Positions 33,535 through 45,475 of a stretch of DNA of 64,000 bases are shown here, piece after piece. This DNA is from Bemisia tabaci. Its lineage: Eukaryota; Arthropoda; Insecta; Hemiptera; Aleyrodidae. Each line of letters begins with the position of its first letter. Positions within the stretch are counted from its first letter, which is position 1. The position numbers were made by a program, and so were the translations under genes. The stretch lies in NCBI RefSeq assembly GCF_918797505.1, contig NC_092795.1, positions 32,661,131-32,725,130 of the forward strand. The letters run 5' to 3'. The notes beneath the pieces were generated by a model. It worked only from the letters and a program-made list of their open reading frames with translations, had not been told where the DNA came from and made no database searches.

Positions 33535-35362
33535 AAGGGGTTGAAACTACCCTTGAAGAATAAAATTGGTGCGCAGGTTCAGCTTTCGACAGGAGACACA
33601 CCGAGTAGAAAAAATTCAAGGTTCTCTTTCCTCTCACTGACCACTTTTCGGGACTATTCTTCCGAGAGCATTTTTTTGGTGAAAAATGTAGGAGAAAACG
33701 AGACAAACAATCGACTTCGTTAACCGACCTTATGCTCTCGTTTACCCCCTTATCTGTCCGTTGAAGAGTAAAGAAAGGAGCACACCCCTCGGATCCACCA
33801 CAAGAGGAGTTGAACCTTCGGCAGCTGTAAGAAGTCGAGTTATAACGTTCGAAACTTACAGATCACAGCCAAAAATAACAAAATCCGCTCTTCCATAAGT
33901 ACGCGCGCTTCGTAAAATTGTAATCGTCCCTCAAGCGCCGACCCAGGTCGAGATGAGAGCGATAAGAACCAAGATGATAAAAGTGATCAGGGGCTTGGGT
34001 TTTTTACGGCTCGCGGCGATCACACGGGGCTAGGATCTTTCGAGAGGTCCCCTTCCCCCACCCCTCCCTACAACCAGAGCTGCTCAGCGAGCCGTGACGG
34101 AATAATGAATGAACTGACAATCCTTCCTTTTCTGCATCTTACGTTCTGCGTAGTAACTCCGGAAACCCCTTTTTCGGATTCCATTCATGAGAAATAGGAT
34201 CTACGATCCACGGTCAGTGAGCAAAATCTATGAATGAAAACGGCGCGGGGGACGGCGGGGACGGGGATGGAAGGGGGAAGGTCACGACTGGGTGTGATGA
34301 AGCAACTCCGACTGGAACCAGAGAGCGAGGAGCGACTGTGAAACGCCTCGACTCTCGAGTTGCGTTACCCCCTGTTTCCCCATTTCCCGACTGATTCAAT
34401 TAGTTTCAATTTTTCGGGAGGGCGGAGGCCCGCACCCCCCCCCCCCCCCCCCCCCGCGGGGCCTGCCGCAAGCAATCAGCGTGAGAACCACCGTAGCGTA
34501 CCGACGCCGACCAGGTCGCGCTGGTCCTCCTCGCGAAGCTCTTTTTGATGAAAAACGTCGTATGAGCACTTGAATGTTGCCTGATTTTTCCCGATGAAAT
34601 ATTTATTTCCTATACAATTTCTTTTGGAGACTACAGACAAAATTTCGAAGAAAATCTAGAAAAAAATTTTGGAGAAAAAAATTCGGAATTAATTACGAAC
34701 GTTAATTTCTCCTTAATTAGATAATTTTGGAAGTTTTCGATACGTTCGACGCGTTCTTCTTAAATTTCATATGCGAATCATGTCTTTCGGATGTCTAATT
34801 TTTGCCATTTTTGTGCTTCATTTTTGTCAAATGACACATTTAGTGCAACCCCACAGGAATATACATTCATTTACGAAATTGTTCAGTTAAGACGACTACA
34901 ATTGTACTCCTTAATACTGGAGCTGGAATTTTGTGACAAACTAGAGGCTACTCACAACGCAACGCCCACTGATAAGGAAACAGGAAAAATGCGTCAAAAA
35001 ACACAATCACTGATTTTTATGAGTTGTAGGAGAGGAATTTTAGATGTCCTGATAAATTAACGGCAATACTTTCCTTATGGTATTGATAATTAAAGTCAAT
35101 GGTCTTGTAGCTGAGTGAAGGGTCGAGGATTCGATGGGATGTTCCCCATCCGATCGGAAACTCGATACGAGTAAATCTCACTTGCAGCCGGTTCCAGCAC
35201 AGCTTAATAATTATTAAGGGGTGACATCCACCTCGAATCCGAATTCGCTTTACAATTTGTCGCACTCGAGGCCGAAGGCACCTAACTACATCTCCACGTT
35301 TCAGTACTTCTACTCACAAATTGCATTTTCACGGGGGAACCGTTGGGTACTTTTAGGCGGAT
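33535..35362. other. Mostly unassigned; decayed J copy at 34550-34760
   Basis: A C-run lies at 34435-34455. The stretch from AAAACGTCGTATGAGCACTT at 34552 resembles the left arm of element J but lacks a matching right arm. No conserved frame. Confidence 0.35.
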
Positions 35363-35665
35363 CAGGGTGTCTACTAACAGGCTGGCCAAAACTCAGTACC
35401 TACTTTAACAGTACTTTTTCAGTACATTCCCAAGAAATTTAGTACCTCTTCAACAGAAAAATTCAGTACTTTATCAGTACCTCTATTTCAGGATATTCGA
35501 AAAATTTCAAAAAATTGAATTTCTCGCTCAAATTGCGACAAAAATGACCAAAAGTGAGTGAAATGCCGGACCTTCTTGCGGAATTTTTGCACTTTTTCAG
35601 TACTTCCGGACCGCCCTTAAAAAATCAGTACTATTTCCGGACTTTCCGGACTTGTAGACGCCCTG
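35363..35665 (+). mobile_element. TCAGTAC-word element (family 1), complete
   Basis: CAGGGTGTCTACTAACAGGC at the left, CTTGTAGACGCCCTG at the right, 303 bp. It abuts the truncated GGATCC MITE at 35666 with no spacer, so it probably landed in that element. Confidence 0.87.
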
Positions 35666-35812
35666 CTCCATTTAAACCTGTGCTAAACAATCGATTCTTG
35701 TAGGAGCTGGAGCACCTGCATGGCCCCTCCGAAAATCGATTATTTATGTATACATTAACTTAAAAGGAGGGAAAACAATGTTGCCAAGTTACTGAATTTG
35801 CCAATGCTGAAA
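35666..35812. mobile_element. GGATCC MITE, copy 4 (left arm missing)
   Basis: CTCCATTTAAACCTGTGCTA, AATCGATTCTTGTAGGAGCT and ATGTTGCCAAGTTACTG match the inner and right parts of the family. The outer left arm is absent. Confidence 0.6.
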
Positions 35813-35884
35813 ATCCTACTAATCCTCTTACCGATCAAACGCAGAAATTAGCAAAATACTGGACGGGAATGGCAGTCATATTCT

Positions 35885-36139
35885 TGAAGGTAAAAAAATT
35901 ATTTGGTTTATATGGGACCTGAATATGGTAATCGAAATTTAAAGCACTAACAGCTATTACAACAACAACAGTAGAAACACGGAAGATACAAAGGAAGAAA
36001 CGAAGAGCGAACATCCATGCCACTCCACGGTGACAAGATCTGAGACCATCAAATCTTGCCACCGTGGCCGGGATTCGAACCCGGGACATCTAGGTCTGTG
36101 ATCAGTTGCGCTAACCACTGGACCAACCGATGTCGGCAA
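35885..36139 (-). mobile_element. tRNA-derived SINE
   Basis: On the minus strand the head reads TTGGTCCAGTGGTTAGCGCA (A box, near 36107-36124) and then CCGGGTTCGAATCCCGG (B box, 36068-36085), at tRNA-like spacing. A non-tRNA body follows, with ATCTTGTCACCGTGGAGTGG and a short TTGTTGTTGTAATAGC stretch toward 35945. The head is too imperfect in its acceptor stem to be a tRNA gene. The 3' limit is approximate and no target duplication was found. Confidence 0.65.
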
Positions 36140-36301
36140 GAAATCAATAATTGAACGTTAGAGTCAAGTTTTGTAGATTAGAATGAAGCTACGCTACTTG
36201 TTCTGGGAGACAGACGTCGAATCGGACAGGAATCGACGCAGAATATGTCGCTTCTTTGTGAGATAATAGCGCGATCCAAGTCGCTTCATTGCCGCGAGCT
36301 T

Positions 36302-37007
36302 CGGGCTAATCATTGAAATTGATAGACAATGGAGATGTTGCATGTGTGAGGGATTTGCGATTTGACCTTATTGTTAGATTCTTATGTAAAAGTTTGCGAG
36401 AAACACGATGGTGCCACTGGTTTTCTCTGAAATCATCTCCCAAGCTCAAAAAAAGCTCTCAAAGTAAGGCCAAAATGGAGGGATATCCCGCCCTACCCTG
36501 AGAGTCCACCTCTACATCAATACAAACTCTCCATGCAAAGATAGGGAGCAAATACATTAGCAGGGTTGCCGAGTTTTCAGTTTTGGAGTCCCTAAATGAA
36601 GTGGCAGCCCTGTCAGTGTATTTGCTCCCTATCTTTGCATGGAGAGTTTGTTTTGATGTTGAGGTGGACTCTCAGGGTAGGGCGGGATATCCCCTCCATT
36701 TTGGCCTCACTTTGAGAGCTTTTTTTGAGCTTGGGAGATGATTTCAGAGAAAACCAGTGGTACCATCGTGTTTCTCGCGAACTTGTACATAAGAATCAAC
36801 AGTCAAATCGCAAATTCCTCACACATGCAACATCTCCATTGACAGACCGTCTAACGGCAAGTCATGAGAGATCCTACGAGAGTCCATCATGTTCTCCCTT
36901 GGCCTATAAGAACCACTCATTTCAACCAATACGATCGCTCCATACTCCTTAAGTCTTCATTATGTCTACCGCTTTGTCTATCAATTTATTTAAACAGTCA
37001 GCCCGCC
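36302..37007. mobile_element. Fold-back MITE K, interrupted by a 0.5-kb palindrome
   Basis: The left end CGGGCTAATCATTGAAATTG is only 27 bases long before the palindrome. The right part has CAACCAATACGATCGCTCCA and TTTGTCTATCAATTTATTT, with a C-rich end GTCAGCCCGC. About 100 bases of the left arm are missing. Confidence 0.75.
36328..36840. mobile_element. 0.5-kb fold-back palindrome, copy 2
   Basis: AATGGAGATGTTGCATGTGT at the left and ACACATGCAACATCTCCATT at the right, 513 bp, the best preserved copy. The arms contain CACGATGGTGCCACTGG and CTCCATGCAAAGATAGGGAG in both orientations. Confidence 0.9.
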
Positions 37008-37009
37008 TC

Positions 37010-40000
37010 ACGAATCTTAGACCTCAGAGCCGGATTTACTTTAATATGGGGACAAACGTCAAAAAATTCATGACAACAGGAGGGGTAATATACTTTTCTC
37101 AAGTTTCGAATTCCCTGTCTTTTCCTTCACCTCTCCAGGGATTTGAACATAAACTTCCCTAACTTATTCCTGACTTCTCTAGGATTTTGAGAGTGAGAAT
37201 GCCACTCAATCAATGAACGAGCTCAAAATTCAAAATCTGCTGAGAGAGAGCAATAGAGCACGAAAACGAATGGATCCGTGAAAAATTTTCAACAGAGAAT
37301 TTAAAAATTTGATTGCGAAAAATCCTAACTTTTTTCTGATTTTAAACGGTCAAGTAAATATAGTAATTTTTTTTTTGGAAGGGAGGGGGGTATAAAGACA
37401 GGAAATTGGCCTAATTGCTGAAGTTCACTTCAGCGAGGCATTTTTTAACTTGAAAATTGGAAAATTTGCCCCGATAAGTTTTCGAATAAAAAAAATGATT
37501 CCGTTAGGGGCGGGCGGAAAAAGGAGGAGGGGGATGTGGGGACAGCGGGACTGGTTGACGATAAACTACAGGAAGAATAAATTGAAGTCGACGGGACGAC
37601 GGGAAGGAGTCCAAAAATAAAATGTGTGACGAACGCACAAACACACACACACACGCAGCCAGCTTTGTCCGTGCGAGTGCATTATTAAATTGCACTGGCT
37701 CTCCGAGTGGAGACAGTGTCAGACAAAGGAAGGGGGAGCCGTCAAAATCACGGTCGTCTTCCTGTTAGGTCCGAGCCTCCCAATTTTTTCCAACTTATTT
37801 TCATTTCCGGAACTTTCATTGCCGATAAGCACTGGATCCTGAGCGAGAAGGATTTTCCTTCAGATATAAAAATATCGTGCGTTGAGTTGCTAGCGAACGC
37901 TTTTTGCTTTTAATCCGCCACTACTAGAACTACTGACTTGGTTTCCCCGTTTTTCCAGACCTGCATATCGCTTGTTTTGGGTTGCGAGGTTGAGAAGGGG
38001 ATGTTCCTGAAATTCGTGTGAGCGACCAGATGAGGGGTGCGTCCCGAAAGGATCAACTCCGAGGGAAGACGAACACACCTGTTAATATTTACCTGGAGAC
38101 CTCGACGGGGTAGGGGGGGGGGGGGGCGATGGGGCAATGTGCATACCACGCGGGCTGATTAACATTTCAATGGGCCCGGAGCCAAAACACAGGCGCGGCG
38201 GCCCGGCGCGCCCACGCCCCCCCCCCCTCCCTGCCATAGTCCCGAGGCCCGAGGGCTATTTAGAAATCAATTTTTCCAAATTATGCTTATAATTGCTCGC
38301 CCTTGCTCGCGCGTCCCCTGAACCTGCGTGGGTGAATCGGAGAGGATGAGCATGAGGTGTGTGTGGGTCCCGGTCCGGATCTCTTGTTTCCTGACTCTCC
38401 CGAAAATCCGGGCAGGAAGTCGAGTCGTGCGTTGGCGAGATCCGATCAATGGGACGAGAGCTGCCGCCTTGAGGGAAAAAGGACGTAAGAATATTCCAGG
38501 GCTGCCACGTTTCCTCACACAGAATAGTTAGGGGCCGCCCTTACAGTTACAGTATACACGGTCTGCTTTGTGGCTGCGTTTTTGAGAGAGCCACGGAAAA
38601 ATGTCCGGTCCTGAGCCGCGCGACGGAAGGTTGACGCTGTACTTTCAATTTTTGTTTCCCACCTGATCTTTTTAAATATTTCATATGAGTATTTTTGGAA
38701 CTTTCCCTTTTTGAATCGGATCTCTAAGGTCTGGTCTCAATTGAACGTTTCGTGGGATTTGCTCCAAGTTCGAATCACAGGAGTGAAACTTCTGGGCCTG
38801 ATAGTCGATCGACGAACGGATAATCTCTGGATGAAAAAACCATTGAGCTTTACATCACGCGCGCTTTGAGAGTACGTTCCAGGTGAATATTGTAGATTGA
38901 AAAACGATCGGACGATTTCAGCAGTAAATTCAAAGATACGTGTGAATGGATAATCAAGAGACTTAGGTTTTCAACGGGAAAGATTTGGCACCAGTTGAGT
39001 ACACATACAGAGAGAACATCATCTCGACTTGTTCAATTCTCCACGATACACTCCTGATGTCGCCTGCAGTCTCCTTCTTTTGACCGCTAACCCGGGCTTC
39101 GGATCTTTGTGTGGGGTCCATACAGGCGTGTTTTCCACCAAAATCTTTTGGGAAGGGAGGGGGCCGGGGGGAGGGGGGGTAGTATGAACGTGAAGGAAAA
39201 TGGGGGAGAATGTGGTGAATAAAAAAACCCCTAAAAGCCAATTGTTTTACAACAAGCGTGTCAGTAACTTCTTTTTCGTAAAAAAAAAACACTCAGTTTT
39301 TTAAAGCGTGAAGTTTCTTGAAATTGAAATAATAGAATTTTTCGGCGGAAGGAAAAAGTTTCAAGGTTCCGCAACAAAAATTCACTGACTTCCATGATTT
39401 TTTCTGGACTGGGGAAAATTTCCTGACTCTCCCAGGTTTTCCTGACTTTTCAATATCTAGTCATTCTGCCGTAGGAACTTTCGACTTGGCGGAACTCGTC
39501 TGGGTGCGCTGCGAGGTCGGTCTTTTGGGCGTCCGTTCGGTTCGGCCGACTACTAGAATCGAATCAAGTTCAGAGGAAACGGCGATGGTGTTGAGCGGAT
39601 GCTCCAATCACAGCACTTCCTCGGGGGGAAACTCTAAAGCGAGAGCGAGTCGTAAAGCAATCGATTAACGGTTCCGTCCCAGCCCGCCATTCACGAATTG
39701 AGTTTCGTTCGGAAATGGAACTTCCTCCCAAAGTTGAAAGCACTCAGAGCAGAATGACATCTCAACTCAAATATCACCACTCCCTCCCATTTCTCTGGAT
39801 TTTCTAAAAAAAAAACTCAGACTGAATTATTGGCAAAATCTTCCAATTCTAAAATACAATGAAAAAAAAAAAAAATGTTTTTGACTATTTTTGAAAAGGT
39901 AAATCTCACGCTCGGAGAAAAAAATGTTTGCAGACCCCGCAATAAGGATTTCAGCAATGTAATCCAGTGGGGCAAACTTTAAATTCGGTGGTTAACGCTA

Positions 40001-40549
40001 CTTTTCGCCCTGTTGTGGGCTATTTGAATTGCAGGCGAGCTATAATAAAACGTCAAAGTCACTTCTTCGCGTCTATCTTTGTTCCGAGTGGGTATGGGTG
40101 ACGTTCACGGTGATACCACTATTCGACCACGTAGGTGCCCGTGTTGCCTAGATTAAAAATTGAAGGCGAATCGATGTGGCGTTAAAGTCAGCTCTTCTGA
40201 TGAATGTCGGGTTCGGCACTTTGCTAAACAAATTAAATTAGGTTTGTCAAACCAATGATTTCTCAACTATTAGGCCAACGGTCATCATAAAGCGAGTCAG
40301 AGCTTCGACTTCTGAGAGTAACTTTTACATTTTTCAGAAGAGAACCTGAAATTTATTATCTCTGCTACTACTCACAATCGCGTGGTTTCCTTCCTAAATA
40401 ATAAAAAACAAGCAGGAAGCTCCAACGCATTGGCGTCGGAGAGCGGCTCTGGGGGCAGTAGTTGTAGTCAAGAATGAGGGCCTAGACACATTTTGTCATT
40501 GATGTACAATCCGACAACTGTCGATTCATGTTTTGTAACTTAGCAGATT
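37010..40549. other. Mostly unassigned sequence
   Basis: CTGACTTTTC-family fragments at 37105-37185 and 39385-39460. A short (CA)n at 37638-37655. G-run at 38114 and C-run at 38219 flank a GC-rich patch. No conserved frame. Confidence 0.35.
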
Positions 40550-40849
40550 TACGTAGCCGGTGTATAAATGTGTATTGGGCTTTGATATGGCGAATACATG
40601 GCATTATCACTTGTTGTATACTTTTAATTTTGAAAGCTCTTTGGAGGTCCGCTTCCTAAAAAATCTCTGGTTGATAAGTCGTTTAGCGAGGCTGCAAAAA
40701 ATTTGCATTTTTATATCTGAAAGTGTAGGTATTGGTTTTTTGTATAATTGTTTTTTTGGATTGCTGGAAAAGTAACGCATACTTCTATAATTTAGGACTG
40801 AGTCAGGGAAATATAAGGTTCGTTAAATAGTAAATATTCCTAGTACCGT

Positions 40850-41119
40850 GTGACACTATTGTTAACGAAAAGTTTTTGCAACTTGTCAAAGAGGTTGTTG
40901 AATGATCTTCGAATAACTTTTGATGAGCTAGAGGTAATGGTTCTATCTGCAGCTCGTGGACTTCTGTACGATATTGTCCAGAATCATCTAAATTTTCAAA
41001 AAGTGTCCGCTTGTTCGATACCCAATTTGCTCATTCATGCATACAAGGAGAAGCGCATGAAAGCTTTAGCAGACATTTTGGAGATGAATCAAGAATTAGA
41101 TGAAGAATTTATGACTTAA
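40850..41119 (+). pseudogene. Decayed mariner-type transposase fragment
   Basis: The 89-codon frame contains ITFDELEVMVLSAARGLLYD then LNFQKVSACSIPNLLIHAYK and KRMKALADILE. This follows the order of the second helix-turn-helix and linker of mariner/SETMAR-type transposases (a segment like 'LGYxKVSARWVPxxL(T)xExKxxRxxxxxxxL'). The WVP motif reads SIP here. The catalytic DDD domain does not follow: the frame stops at 41117 and no downstream frame continues it. It is therefore an old fragment, not a working gene. Terminal repeats were not found. Confidence 0.6.
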
Positions 41120-43229
41120 ATCACGGCACCTTAATCACGGGATGACCTTAATTACGGCAACTATTTATTGTCCATGAGATGCAGATGGTTTCATTTCCCT
41201 AGCTCATCAAAAGGTATTCGAAGATCAATTTCATCAGCCACCCGTACGAACCCGTTTCTAGTGACCCGTACTTGCTTCGCACGTATGAAACATACAATCA
41301 GAGAAAACAGAATTCATCTTACAATAATCAATAATCAGTAGGACATGAATCGTTGCGATGTATAATACGACATTATAATGCGGCATTACTATTGTAATTC
41401 ATTTTAATGGATTAGGGGCATTATAAATCATTATTGCCACGTCGGAATGAAATGTTGTAGACTGAATTGAAAAGCATGTTGGCAAAATTTATTATAAAAA
41501 TAGTATAACATGTAGGTACATAAAAATAAAAATAAAAAAGAAGAGCAAGACACTAGTGAGGAACTCTTGAACTATAGGTTAATGAGCTATAGATTGTGCA
41601 TAGAAATTGCCAGTCTAAAGTTTCAAGAATGAGAAAATAATCAGCCCATGAGTGGGTCCAGAATGAGGGAGAAGGAAAAGTTGAAATAATTTTACTGGAA
41701 GGAGGGATAAATGAGGTACTCACCGAATTTATTCGTACAGAACATTCAAAAATCCCGTGAAAAAACAGCTCACAAATAAAAGCAAATTGCCATAGAAACT
41801 TCTTCACGAAATCACACACACAACGAAGAACGAGGCGCTACAGACGAGTCCGTCCAGGACAAGTTAAAAAATTCCCATGAGCCGAGTGCCGTAGGTTAAG
41901 GGCCCGTTCGCCAAAACTAATCGGAACTGTATGAATGAATTGCTCCTTTTAAAAATCAAAACAATATCGAATTGCGATATATTACACAGTTAAGATAGGG
42001 CTATGTCCTGTCGTAAGCGGCGACATACAGTCGATATCATTTCAATAATCGCCCCAATGGCCACGATAGTTGTTAGACGTTTACGGTTTCCCTGGTAACC
42101 TTTGTTTGCTATCAGCTGATATCAAGTAATATGACTAGGAAGCTCCAACCCAGTGGTTAAAGCTTCCTTAACCGCGAAAACTTTAAAATTCAAATTTTCA
42201 AATTTTGAACGTAAAGTACATTTTTTCCATCACGAGATAAAAGCACAAACAAGTTTTGAATTGTTGACTGTATCACCATGATTCCAAAAATACAATACAC
42301 AACATAGCATTGACTAACAATAAAACAGTATGCAATAAAATAAAGTCATGACAAGGAACATAGCCGAAAATGGCGCCGATTCCCATCAACCAACGCGCGG
42401 TCTCTACAATGTAACATGCTGCATTGATACTCCCCAGCTGGGACCGTCCGGAATAGCAGCTCTAGTGCAAGCACCAGAGCCGCTAAAAACCATTACCTCT
42501 GAAAACATTATTTATCTCAAAGTTTTTTGTTGTTGAATTTTCTGGCTAGTGCAGGAACGCAGTGACGGAAGTACATATTTTGCCACCGCATTGGAATCGA
42601 AACTGGACTACAATTATTACAATAAAGAATTACGCCTGGCTCCTCTCGGAACAGCGAACCTGCGAACGCAGTTCCCTAATGCAGTTACACGATTTAAATT
42701 TGAACCAGAATTACAAGGTTCTGATTGCAAAATGCGGTCCATTCGTCATTGCGTAGGCTCGATCTGACTTCGTAGCGAGAGCAATTCCGCTCCGAAACTT
42801 GACTTCTGCATCTTGCAACTCTGCACAGAAGTAACGACATCCGAACTGGGCGTCGATAGTTGAATAATCGTCTTACATTTGCCCCCTCCCTTCCCCGTCC
42901 TGGGGGGCCTCTTTTCTTTCTTGATCCCCCTTCTACCGTGCAATTCGACACCCAAGTCCGTCTGACCCATAGAGGAAGAGGTGCCTTCGACTTAGCGCCC
43001 GGACGCGTCTTATATCTCCAAGTCCATTGTCGATGCGTGGCGGGAGGGAGAGGGGGGGGGGGGGGAGGGCGAAAGTTTTGCTCCACTTTTCGGCCCAACC
43101 ATCTCAATATTGCAAAAAGACCTGATGAAAATCAGCCCAGTAGTAGTTTGGTAGAACGAGCTGTGACTCAAAATGAAAATTTAGAGGATTTGAGAGTTTG
43201 GTAACGATTGTTCAAAGCACCTAATCTAG
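41120..43229. other. Unassigned sequence
   Basis: Gene-free as far as I can see. GC-rich at 42850-43060 with a G-run at 43048. Confidence 0.35.
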
Positions 43230-43293
43230 TGGTCACTGGTGTACGAAACTTAGGAATTATCGAAGGAAATTTGGCAACTCCTGGATGTTCATA

Positions 43294-43572
43294 CAGAATG
43301 TCTGGTTTTTTTTTTTTTTTTTTCATTTTGGGAAATCCTAATGAAATCCTGATTTTTGAATGCTAAGTCCTGATTTCATTATTTTTCCAAATCCTGATTT
43401 TCTGCGGAGAAAAATTGGCGAATGTAACTTCACAAAAATAGCTCGATGAATAAAACCCGATCGGACGGCCGAATTTTCTCAAATCCTGATTTTACGACCG
43501 ATTATTCTTCAAATCCTGATGAAATCGGGATTAAATCCTGATTGACCTCAAATCCTGATGATAGACACCCTG
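43294..43572 (+). mobile_element. AAATCCTGATTT-word element (CAGGGTGTCTA family 3) with 5-bp target duplication
   Basis: Starts CAGAATGTCTGG, ends GATAGACACCCTG, 279 bp. Flanked by TCATA at 43289-43293 and 43573-43577; intact J has TCATA once. The inside is many AAATCCTGATTT words plus a T-run. A second member lies at 55480-55753. Confidence 0.85.
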
Positions 43573-43701
43573 TCATACGGCTTTCTTCCTTACACTGGAA
43601 AAAAAACACATTGGATCTAGAGTCCAGACTGTTGATTTGATTTGAACATTTTCTTGTTCACGTATATATAAGAGAAAAATAAAGGGGTCATCCATGAAAT
43701 A

Positions 43702-44730
43702 CACTGAAAAAAAAGTAGTTAGCGTTGAGAACTAATTTGGTAAGTTCTCGTCAAGTAGAATCAAAATTAGGCTTCAGAACTAATTTATTGTACTGAAGCA
43801 CCAATCAATTCGCTTCATACGCTGACTTCACTTTACTAGAGCGCGAACCAGAATTGGAAAACAGCACTAGCTGTAAAATTAGCGCTGTGGTAAGACAAAT
43901 TCACCTTCGGGTCAAACTAATTCGCCCTCAACGCTAACTGCCACATTGTCCGTTACATTTATTTAGTTTCGAAAAAGTGGCGTCGGTACAACAGCCTCAA
44001 TCGCGTCAGCTCGTGAAAATCAATTAAAATGTGAAATTTCGGGCTCGTTTGACAATGTAAATACTCCCGGTATGATTTATAGTGTCCTCTCTTTCTTGAA
44101 AACGCTCGAAAGCAACATAAATAAACCTGTTAAGGTTAGAAATCGTCTGTTCGATTCAAAAAGTAAACAAGCATGATATTCGTTGGAGTCGTCAATCTTC
44201 TGTATTAAATTGCGATTAAAGCGTTCCGCGTTCAGTTTATATTTTACGAAAATCTGTGAACTTACTGCTTACTTCTATAGTTCGTGTTCTCCCGTAATTT
44301 CAAAAGAATATCTCAAGTGTTCGGACGAGATATGTTTATTCAGTGTGAACATTCGCTACCGTTTCATGTGTGAGTGTGTGTCTCTCTAAAGGATAATTCT
44401 GTCTACTTGCACGTACCTATGGGATATTCCTTTCCTCTGTCGTTCATTTGGAACCGGTCAGTTTATTTTTACCTCTCATCTTTTAAGAAATCTTATTTTC
44501 CTGAAAGTATTGTCCAGTTATCATTCGCTAAGCCGTTTTCTCCTCTCTCAGTTTTGAGGTTAGGTTGACCCAACCCTACCGAATGCGAATTAGAGTAGCG
44601 GAATTAGTTTCCAGCACTAATAGTGGTTAGTGTACAGAAACCAAAAATCATGTGTGTCCAAATCACACAATTTGAGTTAGTGTATAGAAACCATTTTTAG
44701 TCATCTGACGCTAACTCATTTTTTTCAGTG
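43702..44730. mobile_element. 1,029-bp CACTGAAAAAA element inserted in repeat X
   Basis: CACTGAAAAAAAAGTAGTTA with GCGTTGA at the left faces TGACGCTAACTCATTTTTTT followed by CAGTG at the right. TA is present on both sides (43700-43701 and 44731-44732). The 1 kb between has only short frames and no transposase, so it moved with a trans-acting Tc1/mariner-type enzyme. The empty site is known from the X copy at 6894-6895. Confidence 0.88.
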
Positions 44731-44787
44731 TACAGTACGCTGACACTGTAGCGCTTCTCCCCTCCGTTATGTACCCGCAACACAGCA

Positions 44788-45032
44788 CTGGAAAAAAAAA
44801 ACACATTGGATCTAGAAGTCCAGACTCTTGAAAACGTTGACAAGAAAAAATACTCTTGATTCAATCAAATTTTACCTTGAATCAAAACGAAATCCGCTAA
44901 AATTAAGAGGCTTGGTTCTTGATTTAAACTAGATTCTGATTGAATCAAGAGTACTTTTTCTTGTCGATGTTTTTAAGAGTCTAGACTCTAGATCCGATGT
45001 GTGTGTGTGTTTTTTTTTTTTTTTTTTCAGTG
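44788..45032. mobile_element. CACTGG fold-back MITE, copy 3
   Basis: CACTGGAAAAAAAAAACACA at the left, ending in a (GT)n and T-run tract and CAGTG at the right. Inner words GGATCTAGAAGTCCAGACTC and GTCTAGACTCTAGATCCG. The right arm has expanded GTGTGTGTG, unlike other copies. Confidence 0.85.
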
Positions 45033-45044
45033 TAGCACGGCAGC

Positions 45045-45470
45045 ATATTTCGACATGTCCGCACTCTCACCTCTAAGTATGTATAAGTGCGGATCGGTGG
45101 GAGTAAACGGACTTGGAAGGCCCACGCGGGGCACGGGCCTTGGGGCGCTTCCGACGATGCGGCTGACGAGTCACGTCGGGGCCCCCGGGGTCCGGGCGGG
45201 CGGGCGTCCCGCGGGACCCCAAAGGTGTGAACGGCAGGAACGTGTGATTTACAATAGGACCCTGCGCGAGCACAAGAGCCGACCGCGACCGCTCGACAAA
45301 AAGAAGCCCGTGTTTGAACAGATGCCACCATTTCACGGCCGGAAACTCAACGGCGAAACACAACGGAATCGCAGGAAAACAGAGTCATCACCGTTTACCA
45401 TACTCGCCGCGGTCGCCGTCCTCTACAGGGTCTTCCCGAATGAAGGACCCTAGTAATAGTCGTTTCTGAT
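45045..45470. other. GC-rich stretch without recognised gene
   Basis: A frame on the plus strand stays open to 45453 but begins inside the T-run of a MITE and has no known domain. CpG-rich around 45120-45240. Confidence 0.35.
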
Positions 45471-45475
45471 TGACC

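Larger units (their letters stand above)
43593..45032. mobile_element. Composite block inserted at TA inside element J
   Basis: Bounded by TA at 43591-43592 and 45033-45034. It consists of a 38-base CACTGG MITE arm, repeat X, the 1,029-bp element and a full CACTGG MITE. Both outer ends are CACTGG-type termini. Confidence 0.7.
43230..45043. mobile_element. Element J right half with nested insertions
   Basis: J words GAAGGAAATTTGGCAACTCC and GGATGTTCATA run to 43293, resume as TCATACGGCTTTCTTCCTTA at 43573-43592, and end as TAGCACGGCAG at 45033-45043. Compare the intact copy at 14465-14508. Two blocks (43294-43572 and 43593-45032) interrupt it. Confidence 0.8.

Noticed and set aside
36060..36140. 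tRNA gene on the minus strand
   Set aside because: A and B boxes are present, but the acceptor stem does not pair and a SINE-like body follows, so it is called a SINE.
45001..45453. 150-codon frame starting with a Phe run
   Set aside because: The start lies in the T-run of a CACTGG MITE and the rest is GC-rich without a domain.
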